Source: Gimesia algae
GTDB taxonomy: Bacteria; Planctomycetota; Planctomycetia; Planctomycetales; Planctomycetaceae
NCBI RefSeq assembly: GCF_007746795.1
Contig: NZ_CP036343.1
Span: 5,121,357 to 5,185,356, forward strand
Length of the DNA: 64,000 bases
Reading direction: 5' to 3'
Shown here: positions 55,283 to 64,000 of the stretch, in pieces
Position numbering within the stretch: the stretch's first letter is position 1
Layout: each line of letters opens with the position of its first letter
Made by a program: the position numbers and the translations under genes
Notes under the pieces: generated by a model
Databases searched by the model: none
What the model saw: only the letters and a program-made list of their open reading frames with translations
What the model was told of the DNA's origin: nothing

Positions 55283-55616
55283 ATGAGATTATATCAGATG
55301 AATTCCGTGGAATCTCCACGAGGTTCATTCAAAACCTAGCCCAGAAAATGCGGTCTGATGAACACATTTTTCACTCGCGCCTGGGGATTTTCCCTCCTCA
55401 CTTTGCCTGATCCCTGAATTCGTTATAATCCAGATAAACCGTTATTTTTCGCTTTCGAATTGGACTATGTTATTCTCTAATAAGGTGAAGCTAGTCGCGT
55501 ATCGAGCCTGACGTTTGTCTCTGAATAAAATGAGATACAAACAGATTGATGTGCCAGGTGCGTCTGACCCAGGTATTAACCGTTCCCCAATCTCTTGAAA
55601 AAGCACCAGGTCTTCT
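55283..55616. promoter_or_regulatory. Divergent intergenic region with possible promoter
   Basis: The 334-nt gap separates the cyclase and the DUF1080 gene. TATAAT at 55424-55429 is a good -10 with a weak -35 (TTGCCT at 55403-55408, 15-bp spacing), about 190 nt before the DUF1080 start. No coding frame is supported. Confidence 0.35.
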
Positions 55617-56387
55617 ATGAATATTTTGAATTATATTGGAAATCGTTTTCTTCAGGCCCACTTGCCAAAAACATGGCTGCTGCTGGTTCTCACACTCAGC
55701 TTAATGACGGCTTCGTCTGCCTCTGCAGATAACCAGTCAGAAAAAAGTGGCTCAAACAAAGCAGACGCCACCAAAAAAGCAGAGAAACAACCGGAACCCA
55801 AATGGATCTCACTGTTTAACGGTAAGAACCTGGACGGTTGGAAAGTCCCTCAATTCGGAGGCGAAGGCGAAGTCCATGTCGAAAAGGGAAACCTGATTCT
55901 GGAAATGGGTGTCGATCTGACGGGCGCGACTCTCGTCGATACAAAAAAATTCCCCCTGACTAACTATGAAGTAGAACTGGAAGCCATGCGGGTGGATGGG
56001 ACAGACTTCTTCTGTGGACTGACCTTTCCTGTCAAAAAAGATCCCTGCTCATTTATCCTGGGCGGCTGGGGTGGCAGCCTGTGTGGTATCTCCAGCATTG
56101 ATGGAGATGACGCATCACAAAATAGCACGACTACCTTTCAGACTTTTAAGAAAAACCAATGGTATAAAATCCGCCTGCAGGTCACCGACCATAAGATTCA
56201 GGGCTGGTTGGATGGCAAACAGATTGTTGATCAGAATCTGAAAGATCGCAAGATCTCAATTCGACACGAAGTCGAACTCTCCCGCCCGTTCGGTATCACG
56301 TCATTCTGCACGACGGCTGCTTTGAAAAATATACGCCTGAGGAAACTGACTCCCGAAGAAGTCGCCAAAACAGCACCGCAGAAATAA
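55617..56387 (+). CDS. DUF1080 exported protein (3-keto-disaccharide hydrolase-like)
   Basis: A 256-residue secreted protein with a signal peptide (about 1-38, ending SASADNQ). The DUF1080 beta-sandwich starts at WISLFNGKNLDGWKVP and includes NYEVELEAMRVDGTDFFCGLTF and WLDGKQIVDQNLKDR. Some DUF1080 members hydrolyse 3-keto disaccharides; whether this one does is not shown. It is followed by an unrelated gene after 72 nt. Confidence 0.9.
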   Translation: MNILNYIGNRFLQAHLPKTWLLLVLTLSLMTASSASADNQSEKSGSNKADATKKAEKQPEPKWISLFNGKNLDGWKVPQFGGEGEVHVEKGNLILEMGVDLTGATLVDTKKFPLTNYEVELEAMRVDGTDFFCGLTFPVKKDPCSFILGGWGGSLCGISSIDGDDASQNSTTTFQTFKKNQWYKIRLQVTDHKIQGWLDGKQIVDQNLKDRKISIRHEVELSRPFGITSFCTTAALKNIRLRKLTPEEVAKTAPQK

Positions 56388-56459
56388 TACCACACGTTGA
56401 TTTTGATCAACACACCGATGGATTAAGTCATCATACGGTATGAAAACCGTGAAATTGTC

Positions 56460-57560
56460 TTGCCTCGTAAGCCGTTCTATCTACTGCCTTTAGCATCGCG
56501 TCTCCGTTTCCAGGTGAAAGTGGTATTCCTTTTGCGTTTACCCTGCCAGAGAGAGAGATTGGGAATTCAGCGTGGTTCCAATCCCTTCATCATTTCACTC
56601 ACAAGGCAGAACGGCATTCCATTGAATTCGCAAATTACCGCAGAAATCGCAGCTGTCATTGCATCTCAAGGTCTTTCTCTCATTGAAGGAACAGCCCCCT
56701 TTTCTTCCGACGTACTCTGTGACTTCTGGTTTCATGGTCAGGAGCATCTGAAACAACGCCGACGCGTTCTTGAACCGCTGGCGCAATCTGATACTCCCCA
56801 TGATCTCTCTGAATCAGAACTCGAAGTCATTTTCAAAGATTTCTTCGCCGAAGAAATGCTGATGCGTATTGTCACCACTGTTCTCGCTGCTGCAGATCAA
56901 AAGCGAAAACAGTGTCAGGCCGAACCCATCGCACGAAGTCTCTTCCTGGCATTTCTGGATCTGAAACGAGTCGTGCTGGCTGTGATGGTGGCAGAAAGCC
57001 ATCTGAGCCTTGACGCACTCAAACGAATTAATCGTACGAGACGGTCAATCGAACGCTGGACCGATCTGATGCTGGGGCAATTTGTACTGCAATTCAACAT
57101 GCAGGAATTTGCCCACGATCCGGAACGCTCCCGTGATTTTGGCGAAGACCAGTCCTCAAGCCTCAAGGCTCCTTCCCCCGTTCAGACCTGGGACCTGATC
57201 ACAGCCGGTTTACGCATTTCATTCCCGGCCGGGCTCACCAGTCAAAGCAGTGACCATTGGGAAAAGATGCTCGCTGCCGTCATGGCCTGTTATCCTGAAG
57301 AGTGCTTCCATCAGTCTGCCATGATGAAATCAATCCAGCACATTCGCATCGCACGCAGCGGACTTGCCGCTGAAACTCACCCCGATCGAATTCCCGAACT
57401 GTTTCGTACACTGTTGCCACACAGCGCCTCAAGCAAACAAAATCATCCTCATTTCAAACCGACAGAACAAAAGCAGCAGGAAATAAACGCAAGTTCCCCA
57501 AAACAGGGAATCAGTTTCTCACACCTCCATAAGCGAAATTCAAAAGGTCCTCATTTCTAG
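56460..57560 (+). CDS. Hypothetical helical protein
   Basis: An unrecognised protein of up to 366 residues. The frame starts at TTG 56460; the more conserved-looking part begins nearer residue 55 (LNSQITAEIAAVIASQG), so the true start may be TTG 56622 or another codon. It is mainly helical (RSLFLAFLDLKRVVLAVMVAESHLSLDALKRINRTRRSIERW, WEKMLAAVMACYPEECFHQSAM), with a Gln/Ser-rich tail. No motif is seen. It is not obviously linked to the aromatic leader that follows 150 nt downstream of its stop. Confidence 0.6.
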   Translation: MPRKPFYLLPLASRLRFQVKVVFLLRLPCQRERLGIQRGSNPFIISLTRQNGIPLNSQITAEIAAVIASQGLSLIEGTAPFSSDVLCDFWFHGQEHLKQRRRVLEPLAQSDTPHDLSESELEVIFKDFFAEEMLMRIVTTVLAAADQKRKQCQAEPIARSLFLAFLDLKRVVLAVMVAESHLSLDALKRINRTRRSIERWTDLMLGQFVLQFNMQEFAHDPERSRDFGEDQSSSLKAPSPVQTWDLITAGLRISFPAGLTSQSSDHWEKMLAAVMACYPEECFHQSAMMKSIQHIRIARSGLAAETHPDRIPELFRTLLPHSASSKQNHPHFKPTEQKQQEINASSPKQGISFSHLHKRNSKGPHF

Positions 57561-57612
57561 GCCACTCAACCTCGCCGGCCAAACTCGATTGAGAAACTTT
57601 TGAATTTCTCGG

Positions 57613-57642
57613 TTGACTTAATTTGATCCACAGGAGTATGAT
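57613..57642 (+). promoter_or_regulatory. Sigma70-type promoter of the DAHP synthase leader
   Basis: TTGACT at 57613-57618 and TATGAT at 57637-57642 are separated by 18 bp. The expected start of transcription near 57649 leaves a leader RNA of about 285 nt before the DAHP synthase ATG, which contains the short leader peptide and the hairpins. Position and spacing are good; no experimental support exists here. Confidence 0.65.
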
Positions 57643-57710
57643 CTAGGAATACAGTTTCCTTTGATGGAAATTCAATAGAAATCAGATTTTTACAGCTTTG
57701 GAGTTTCTCC

Positions 57711-57842
57711 GTGACACGTCGGTTTGGTACTTTTAGCTTTAATTTAGTGCGGCTGTCTTTTTTTACAGCCTGGCACTTTTTGAGCTATTGGTTTACCGGA
57801 ACAGGTTACCTGACCGATCGAATAAATACCGTTCATAACTGA
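57711..57842 (+). CDS. Aromatic-rich leader peptide of an attenuator
   Basis: A 43-residue reading frame starting at GTG 57711, with GGAG at 57700-57703, 7 nt upstream, and stop at 57840-57842. Residues include seven Phe, two Trp and two Tyr. Residues 17-28 read F-F-T-A-W-H-F-L-S-Y-W-F, seven aromatic in twelve. It lies 92 nt before the DAHP synthase start codon with a terminator between them. It has no other family. The frame ends in coding DNA that also forms the attenuator pairings. As a cis-acting leader peptide it would sense charged aromatic tRNAs; a stable protein product is not expected. Confidence 0.75.
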   Translation: MTRRFGTFSFNLVRLSFFTAWHFLSYWFTGTGYLTDRINTVHN

Positions 57843-57877
57843 TGAACAACCCCAGAAATCGATTGGCCCTGTAACCT
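57787..57877 (+). promoter_or_regulatory. Attenuator: pre-emptor and antiterminator RNA pairings
   Basis: Region 1 (57787-57793, over the Tyr26-Trp27-Phe28 codons) can pair with region 2 (57812-57818) in seven pairs, two of them G-T. Region 2 (57803-57821) can instead pair with region 3 (57859-57877) in one register with 16 of 19 positions paired, one of them G-T. Region 3 contains the whole left arm of the terminator (57866-57876). The pairings are mutually exclusive, as in trp- or phe-type attenuators. A ribosome stalled at the aromatic codons would block region 1 and favour the 2:3 form, so transcription continues. Another hairpin at 57746-57777 lies within the leader. Energies were not calculated. 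Confidence 0.7.
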
Positions 57878-57899
57878 CACTGGTTACAGGGCTTTTTTT
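57866..57899 (+). terminator. Rho-independent terminator before DAHP synthase
   Basis: Perfect 11-bp stem (57866-57876 with 57882-57892), a 5-nt loop (TCACT) and seven Ts at 57893-57899. It stands after the leader peptide and 36 nt before the DAHP synthase ATG, in the same direction, so it would stop leader transcripts unless prevented. Confidence 0.9.
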
Positions 57900-57934
57900 A
57901 TTCCCTGAGACTGAATTAGAAATGAGTCAACGCC

Positions 57935-58951
<1,017 letters not shown>

Positions 58952-59000
58952 GACAGTCGTCAACAATACTTCGAAGCAACCTGTTCCCGGGAGTCCGTTC

Positions 59001-59888
59001 ATGAAGCTCTGTCTTTTTTCAGTCAGTTATGCCGGTTTCTGGGGACAGCATGCCTTGAGCTTGAACGAATTCATCGCGCAGTCGGCAAAACTGGGCTACG
59101 ATTCCGTGATGCTCATGGGAAAACGCCCCCACCTGGCCCCCCTTGATACTTCTCCTCAATTGATTGAGTCCATCAAAGGGGCACTCGAACAGCATCAGAT
59201 CAAATGTGCGATCATCGGCGGTTACACTGATTTCGCAGGCTCTGCTGCAACGGAAGTTCCCCTGATTGAATTACAGATTCAATATGTCCAGCAGCTCGCG
59301 CAAATCGCCAGCCAGCTCGGCGCCTCTACGGTTCGCATCTTTACCGCCTATGATTCTCCCCGGCAAACACCACAGGCTCTCTGGAACCAGACTGTGACTG
59401 CTCTACAGGAATGCTGTGACCGGGCAGCGGAATATGATGTCACCGTCGCAGTTCAGAATCATCATGATGTCGGCGTCCATTCCGATGCCCTGCTCGAACT
59501 CCTGTTTGATATCGACCGCCCCAACTGCAAACTGGGCTTCGATGCCTGGTCCCCTGCACTTCGCGGCGAAAACCTGTTCGACGCCGCGCGTAAAATGGCA
59601 CCCCACACCGCGATCACGACTAACGCCGACTACATCAAACTCCCCCGCTTTGCTTATCAGCCCGAGTTCATCAACTACCAGCGACAGGAGCCAGATCTGG
59701 TCCGTGCGGTCAAATTTGGCACGGGTTTCATCGATTACTCCGCTTTCTTCCATGGTTTGAAAGAAGGCGGCTTCAAAGGCATCGCGACCTACGAAATGTG
59801 TTCTCCCCTCCGCGGAGGAGGCAGCCTTGATAATCTCAACGCATACGCCAGCGAATATTTGACCTGGATGAAAACACATCTGCTCTGA
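59001..59888 (+). CDS. Sugar phosphate isomerase/epimerase-like protein
   Basis: A 295-residue TIM-barrel protein of the xylose isomerase-like AP endonuclease 2 family. It has LSLNEFIAQSAKLGYDSVMLMGKRPH, VAVQNHHDVGVHSDALLELLFDIDR, NCKLGFDAWSPAL and GFKGIATYEMCSPLRGGG, with Glu/Asp/His metal residues expected in the barrel. GGGAG lies 8 nt before ATG 59001. It follows DAHP synthase by 49 nt and could share its transcript, but no aromatic role is known. The substrate is not known. Confidence 0.88.
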   Translation: MKLCLFSVSYAGFWGQHALSLNEFIAQSAKLGYDSVMLMGKRPHLAPLDTSPQLIESIKGALEQHQIKCAIIGGYTDFAGSAATEVPLIELQIQYVQQLAQIASQLGASTVRIFTAYDSPRQTPQALWNQTVTALQECCDRAAEYDVTVAVQNHHDVGVHSDALLELLFDIDRPNCKLGFDAWSPALRGENLFDAARKMAPHTAITTNADYIKLPRFAYQPEFINYQRQEPDLVRAVKFGTGFIDYSAFFHGLKEGGFKGIATYEMCSPLRGGGSLDNLNAYASEYLTWMKTHLL

Positions 59889-59900
59889 ATAATTCTGCAC

Positions 59901-61379
59901 TCACTTCTGTCTGGGAAGAAACTTACTTAACTTTTCCACGACCTTCGGCTTCGACTGTGCCAGATTCTCAACCGGGTCTGGTGATATTGAAATATCATAC
60001 AGCTCCACTTTGGTTGGCTTCTCCTGTTTCATGCTCGCCGTCATTCGATACTGCTGTGTGCGCACACTCACTGCTTCGTTCCAGTAACTGAGCGCCGCTT
60101 GGCGAATCTCCGTCTTTTCTCCGGTCAAAATCGGTTTCAGACTCTTTCCATCCAGAGGATACTCTGTCTTGCGAAATGCAGGTTGACACAAATCAATCAG
60201 CGTCGGATAGATATCCACAGTCTCCACCAGAGCCGCCGACTTCAAGCCTGCTTTCGATACGCCGGGCGCGCGGATCATTAACGTACTCTTCAACGCCCGT
60301 TCCAATGGCGCATGTTTGGCCCACAACGCGGAATCTCCCAAGAACCAGCCATGATCGCCCCACACAACAACGATCGTATTCTCGCGCAGCCCCAACTCAT
60401 CCAAAGCCGTTAAGACTTTTCCCACCTGTCGATCGGTATAGCGTACACACGCCAGATATCCCCGTCGCACATTTTCCCGAGCCGCGCGCGCCAGAGGTCG
60501 CGTTTTCTCAGACTCCATATCATAATTGTAAAACTCGCCACTTTTATGCCAGTACGCCGACTCCGGTTTCTCCGGGTGAGGGGCCGGCGGAATGTCTACA
60601 CTCTCAAATGCCTCCCAGTCCTGTCTGGGCGCAACGAATGGTAAATGCGGTTTGAAGAATCCCAGTCCCAGGAAAAAGGGGTTGTCGCCCTGTTTGTATT
60701 CTCGCAGTTTCTCAATCGCCTGTTTCGCCAGCAGACCATCGGGCAACTCTTCATCCCGTTCGACTTTGAATTCCATCAGGTCCCGGATTCCGCTGCCATC
60801 TTCCCGACTGCGTCCATTCGCATACGCAAAAAAGATTCCCCACCCCCGCTTCCAGGAACCAAAGGGCGTCGCCAGTTCATCCCACGCATGAGGCAGTTCG
60901 TCGCGACCATCTCCTTTCCCGTTATATTCGAATACGCGACCGTCCGCCGTATGCGAGATCTTTCCGATACATGTTGTCCGGTAACCACTCCGTCGAAACA
61001 GTTCCGGCATCGTCTGCGCCCCGGCTGTCTGTTTCGCAGACAAGGCAGAGGCCCCCTGGTAAAATGCCTTGTTATTGCGCGTCACTCCTGAATTCTGAGG
61101 ACTCCGCCCCGTCAGCAACGCATAGCGGGAAGCACCGCAAGTCGGAACCTGCACAAAATGATTCGTAAACAGGACTCCTTCCGACGCCAGTTGATCCAGC
61201 GACGGACTCTGCACATAAGGCAGACCGTAGCACCCCAGTTCCGTCCGTAAATCATCAATGGCAATCAACAGCACATTCGGCTGCGACTTCCCGGGAGATT
61301 CCGTGGCAGAAATCCTGCTCACCTCCACCAGCGAACATGCAACAAAAACAAGACAGCAGACAGTGATACGAATCCACAT
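59901..61379 (-). CDS. Exported sulfatase (iduronate-2-sulfatase-like)
   Basis: A 492-residue secreted sulfatase with a signal peptide (about 1-25). The formylglycine site is CGASR in PTCGASRYALLTGRSPQNSG, matching the accepted C-x-[PA]-x-R pattern. Other residues are DDLRTELGCYG with the metal Asp pair, VVVWGDHGWFLGDSALWAKH with the metal Asp-His, and GLGFFKPHLPFVAP. It resembles iduronate-2-sulfatase types, which are numerous in planctomycetes and act on sulfated polysaccharides. A maturase is not in the window. It runs convergent to the sugar isomerase-like gene with a 12-nt gap. Confidence 0.93.
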   Translation of the reverse strand: MWIRITVCCLVFVACSLVEVSRISATESPGKSQPNVLLIAIDDLRTELGCYGLPYVQSPSLDQLASEGVLFTNHFVQVPTCGASRYALLTGRSPQNSGVTRNNKAFYQGASALSAKQTAGAQTMPELFRRSGYRTTCIGKISHTADGRVFEYNGKGDGRDELPHAWDELATPFGSWKRGWGIFFAYANGRSREDGSGIRDLMEFKVERDEELPDGLLAKQAIEKLREYKQGDNPFFLGLGFFKPHLPFVAPRQDWEAFESVDIPPAPHPEKPESAYWHKSGEFYNYDMESEKTRPLARAARENVRRGYLACVRYTDRQVGKVLTALDELGLRENTIVVVWGDHGWFLGDSALWAKHAPLERALKSTLMIRAPGVSKAGLKSAALVETVDIYPTLIDLCQPAFRKTEYPLDGKSLKPILTGEKTEIRQAALSYWNEAVSVRTQQYRMTASMKQEKPTKVELYDISISPDPVENLAQSKPKVVEKLSKFLPRQK

Positions 61380-61502
61380 TATTGAATAACATCTCCAAAA
61401 AGGATGTACGAAACGATCTCAACTTGACACAATATAATTATAACAGACTGGAACACTATTTTCCTTAGAACTGCAGATCACTTTTTCCGGAAGCGTACTC
61501 TC

Positions 61503-62183
61503 ATGAGCAGTGATTCCGAATTCGTTCAGAGCGATAACAACTTCGTTACTGCCAGACAGACGATGATCGAGGAGCAGCTTCGCCAGAGGGATATCGCTGA
61601 TCCCCGCGTGCTGGATGCCATCGGACGCGTGCCCCGTGAGTACTTCGTTTCCCCCGAATCACAGCGTTTTGCCTACAATGATTCCGCGCTCCCCATCGAC
61701 TGTCACCAGACAATCTCGCAGCCCTACACCGTCGCCTTCATGTGTGCAGCAGCGCAACTGACCGGGACGGAAACCGTCCTCGAAATCGGTACGGGCTCAG
61801 GGTACGGCGCCGCCGTCCTCTCACACCTCGCACGTGAAGTCCATACCGTAGAGCGTATTCCCGAACTCGCCATCCAGGCCACCGAGCGACTGCAGCGACT
61901 CGGGTATGACAATGTCCACGTCTACACCGATGATGGTACTCTCGGCCTGCCCCAGGCGGCCCCCTTCGATGCCATCATCGTCACCGCCGCAGCAGAGCAA
62001 CTGCCCGAACCCTATCAGGAGCAGCTTAACGAGAAGGGTAGAATCATCATCCCCCTCGGCTCCGATTCAACCGGACAGCGCATGTACCGTTTCACACTCC
62101 GCAACGGAAAACTCTTAGAGGAAGTCCTGGGAGCCTTCGTCTTCGTTCCGTTGATCGGTAAATTCGGCCACCGTCCTGAATAA
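61503..62183 (+). CDS. pcm: Protein-L-isoaspartate O-methyltransferase (Pcm)
   Basis: A 226-residue SAM-dependent enzyme that repairs L-isoaspartyl residues. It has RVLDAIGRVPREYFVSPESQRFAYNDSALPI and TISQPYTVAFM, motif I VLEIGTGSGYGAAVLSHLA with VHTVERIPELA, and FDAIIVTAAAEQLPEP. It has the usual length. It is divergent from the sulfatase across a 123-nt gap. It is cytosolic. Confidence 0.95.
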   Translation: MSSDSEFVQSDNNFVTARQTMIEEQLRQRDIADPRVLDAIGRVPREYFVSPESQRFAYNDSALPIDCHQTISQPYTVAFMCAAAQLTGTETVLEIGTGSGYGAAVLSHLAREVHTVERIPELAIQATERLQRLGYDNVHVYTDDGTLGLPQAAPFDAIIVTAAAEQLPEPYQEQLNEKGRIIIPLGSDSTGQRMYRFTLRNGKLLEEVLGAFVFVPLIGKFGHRPE

Positions 62184-62194
62184 TCGGCGACTCA

Positions 62195-63673
62195 CTACCG
62201 GATTTTAACGGGCGGCTTCTGCCCCTTCGGAATCAACGTAATATATTTACGGTCTTTCATTCGCTGGTCAAAATCCGCCTTGGCTTCCGTCACTATTTCG
62301 GGGTTCTCCATCAACTCAACTGTCGTTGCTGCCAGCGCCTGAGCCGCATAAAGAATTCCCTTCTCACCGATCGAAGAACCGATACAGGCCACATTCTGCC
62401 AGCTGTGACCAGGGTTCCCCGCTGCAAAACAGGTCGTCCGCAATCCCCCCGTCGGAATATGCCAGCTGATATCCCCTACATCAGTAGATCCTTTAGAAGA
62501 TGTCTTCGATTCGAGCAATGTATGCACCCGACTGTCAATCGCCACTGGAAACTGTTGACCGAATTCTTCAATCAAAGGCTGCTGAATCCGGCGGGCAAAC
62601 GCTTTCTCTTCTTCAGAAAATTCAGGCGGGCCAATCGTCATCAAATTTCCGTGAATCACTTCCGACAAGGGGGTATTCGGAATCAACTCGTGGTTATCCG
62701 TATCAACCTGCACCGCCAGTTTCGTCCGCGTCATCAACGCCGCGCCTTTGGCAATATCCACGACCCATTTATAATTACGTTCCAGATCCTCATGTGTATT
62801 CGCCCGCACATAATACCAGACGGTCGCTTTCGCCGGCACCACATTCGGCTGACCACCGCCATCGATAATCACGTAATGCATCCGCGCGTCTTCTTTCACA
62901 TGCTCACGCATATAATTCACACCGGTATTCATCAGCTCCACGGCATCCAGCGCACTCACGCCACTCTCGGGACTGACCGAAGCATGCGCCGGCAGACCGG
63001 TAAAAGTGAACTTCACCGACACCAGCGCCTTTGAACTTCCCAGATGCACATTGGTGTTGTTCGAAGGATGCCAGTGCAGACAGATATCCAGATCCTTAAA
63101 CTGCCCGTCCAGCAACATGTATACTTTTCCAAGTCCCGTCTCCTCTGCCGGCGTGCCATACAGACGCACGGTTCCCTTCAACTGATGCTTGTCAATCGTC
63201 TCCTTCACTGCCAGCGCTGCGCCCAGAGCCGCTGTCCCTAATCCACTGTGACCACAGGCGTGACCCGCGCCCCCCTCTGTCTGCGATTCACGAAAAGGAA
63301 CGGTCTTCTGAGAGAGCCCGGGCAACGCATCATATTCCGCCAGAATCCCGATCACGGGTTTTCCGCTTCCATAACTCGCCACAAATGCGGTCGGCATATC
63401 TGCCACACCGCTCTTCACAGTAAACCCGTCCTGCTTCAGTTTCTCAATCAGCAGTTGAGCGGACTGATTTTCCTGCAGGCCAACCTCAGCGTAATTCCAG
63501 ATCGACTGATTCACCGCTTTCAGATCTTCCGCCCGCTGCATGATCTCATCCACAGCCGTCTGTTGAGGTGCACTCAGCTTCTCGGCCGCTTTCTCTTCTG
63601 CCTGAACCAGGCTGACCAGCAGAAACACACTCAGCACACACCCGACAGATCTCACAAAGTTCGCTCGCATCAT
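62195..63673 (-). CDS. Exported M20-type amidohydrolase (AbgB-like)
   Basis: A 492-residue metallopeptidase-fold protein with a signal peptide (about 1-25, ending VQAEE). Metal sites follow the M20D type: GILAEYDALPG, GGAGHACGHSGLGTAALG, the Glu of TPAEETG, and DLDICLHWHP. The dimerisation domain includes FTFTGLPAHASVSPESG. It resembles p-aminobenzoyl-glutamate hydrolase B or aminoacylase-type enzymes, but with export. The substrate is not known. It ends 12 nt from pcm in convergent orientation. Confidence 0.92.
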   Translation of the reverse strand: MMRANFVRSVGCVLSVFLLVSLVQAEEKAAEKLSAPQQTAVDEIMQRAEDLKAVNQSIWNYAEVGLQENQSAQLLIEKLKQDGFTVKSGVADMPTAFVASYGSGKPVIGILAEYDALPGLSQKTVPFRESQTEGGAGHACGHSGLGTAALGAALAVKETIDKHQLKGTVRLYGTPAEETGLGKVYMLLDGQFKDLDICLHWHPSNNTNVHLGSSKALVSVKFTFTGLPAHASVSPESGVSALDAVELMNTGVNYMREHVKEDARMHYVIIDGGGQPNVVPAKATVWYYVRANTHEDLERNYKWVVDIAKGAALMTRTKLAVQVDTDNHELIPNTPLSEVIHGNLMTIGPPEFSEEEKAFARRIQQPLIEEFGQQFPVAIDSRVHTLLESKTSSKGSTDVGDISWHIPTGGLRTTCFAAGNPGHSWQNVACIGSSIGEKGILYAAQALAATTVELMENPEIVTEAKADFDQRMKDRKYITLIPKGQKPPVKIR

Positions 63674-64000
63674 GTTCTTTCTCTCCGATATCGGAATGCA
63701 TTATTGAGAATGGATCAGTTCAGACTACCAAAGCCTGCGCAGGTTGTCATCTCTTTTCCCTGTTCAGTTTCTTTTTAAACAGTTCATCGGGAACCACTGA
63801 AAGAAGTTGACTTGACTCCGTCGCGCAGCCACAGAAACTTTCCAGCTATGCGTCGCGCGCATAGCACGTTTTTCATCGCAGTGCACAGCCTGAACCAGGA
63901 GAAATCTGATAACTGAATTCTCGGCTTTATCCACTTGAAAATCACCTGTATCTGTCGCATGACTGCAGATCCTTTCATCGCTTATCGGTCCCGCTTTCTG
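63674..64000. other. Right edge, no supported gene
   Basis: The last 327 nt show no recognised frame. A 64-codon frame on the minus strand (63784-63978) has no family, no convincing ribosome binding site and odd composition. The neighbour beyond the edge is not visible. Confidence 0.4.

Noticed and set aside
63784..63978. 64-codon frame near the right edge
   Set aside because: No family, no ribosome binding site and no neighbour supports it.

Overview
The window looks like chromosomal DNA of a planctomycete, probably of the Gimesia/Planctomycetaceae type. The evidence is a set of lineage-typical secreted families (DUF1501, DUF1549/DUF1553 with c-type heme motifs, a heme-binding domain on a propeller, DUF1080, an arylsulfatase), a formylmethanofuran dehydrogenase A subunit of the H4MPT C1 pathway, and an argB, rnpA and yidD complement that is plainly bacterial. 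No rRNA, tRNA, CRISPR array, transposase or phage gene was seen.

Layout. 1-14.3 kb: two DUF1501/DUF1553-type export clusters around a PAS-AraC regulator, then a secreted oxidoreductase-like protein and a large heme-binding propeller protein. 14.6-20.4 kb: a ribose-type ABC importer (lipoprotein, ATPase, permease) followed by a degenerate FmdB-type zinc-ribbon protein and FhcA/FwdA. 20.5-28.1 kb: an inorganic-carbon module, with beta-carbonic anhydrase divergent from DabA, a NuoL-like DabB and a second complex-I-like membrane subunit. 28.3-30.1 kb: MogA, a strong bidirectional terminator and a TatD-family hydrolase. 30.4-35.7 kb: a tightly packed five-gene operon joining a HupE-like exported protein, a LolD-type ATPase, an FtsX-type permease, a ZnuA-like lipoprotein and a GNAT enzyme. 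35.9-45 kb: a two-gene membrane unit, argB, a second MacB/LolD-type ABC pair, and a dnaJ-hypothetical-rnpA-yidD operon. 45.3-55.3 kb: UspA, ferredoxin, prenyltransferase-fold protein, HDAC-family deacetylase, enolase-superfamily enzyme, LRR lipoprotein, glycosyltransferase and GAF-GGDEF cyclase. 55.6-64 kb: DUF1080 protein, DAHP synthase, sugar isomerase-like protein, sulfatase, Pcm and an M20 amidohydrolase.

The most striking signal lies upstream of the DAHP synthase gene (57613-57935). A good sigma70-type promoter precedes a 43-codon reading frame with a clear Shine-Dalgarno sequence and 11 aromatic residues, seven of them in a 12-residue run. This is followed by alternative RNA pairings: 57787-57793 with 57812-57818, 57803-57821 with 57859-57877, and an 11-bp terminator stem at 57866-57892 with seven Us. 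This is the layout of a ribosome-mediated attenuator controlled by aromatic amino acids, placed directly before the first enzyme of aromatic biosynthesis. All pairings were worked out by hand; no folding or database search was run.
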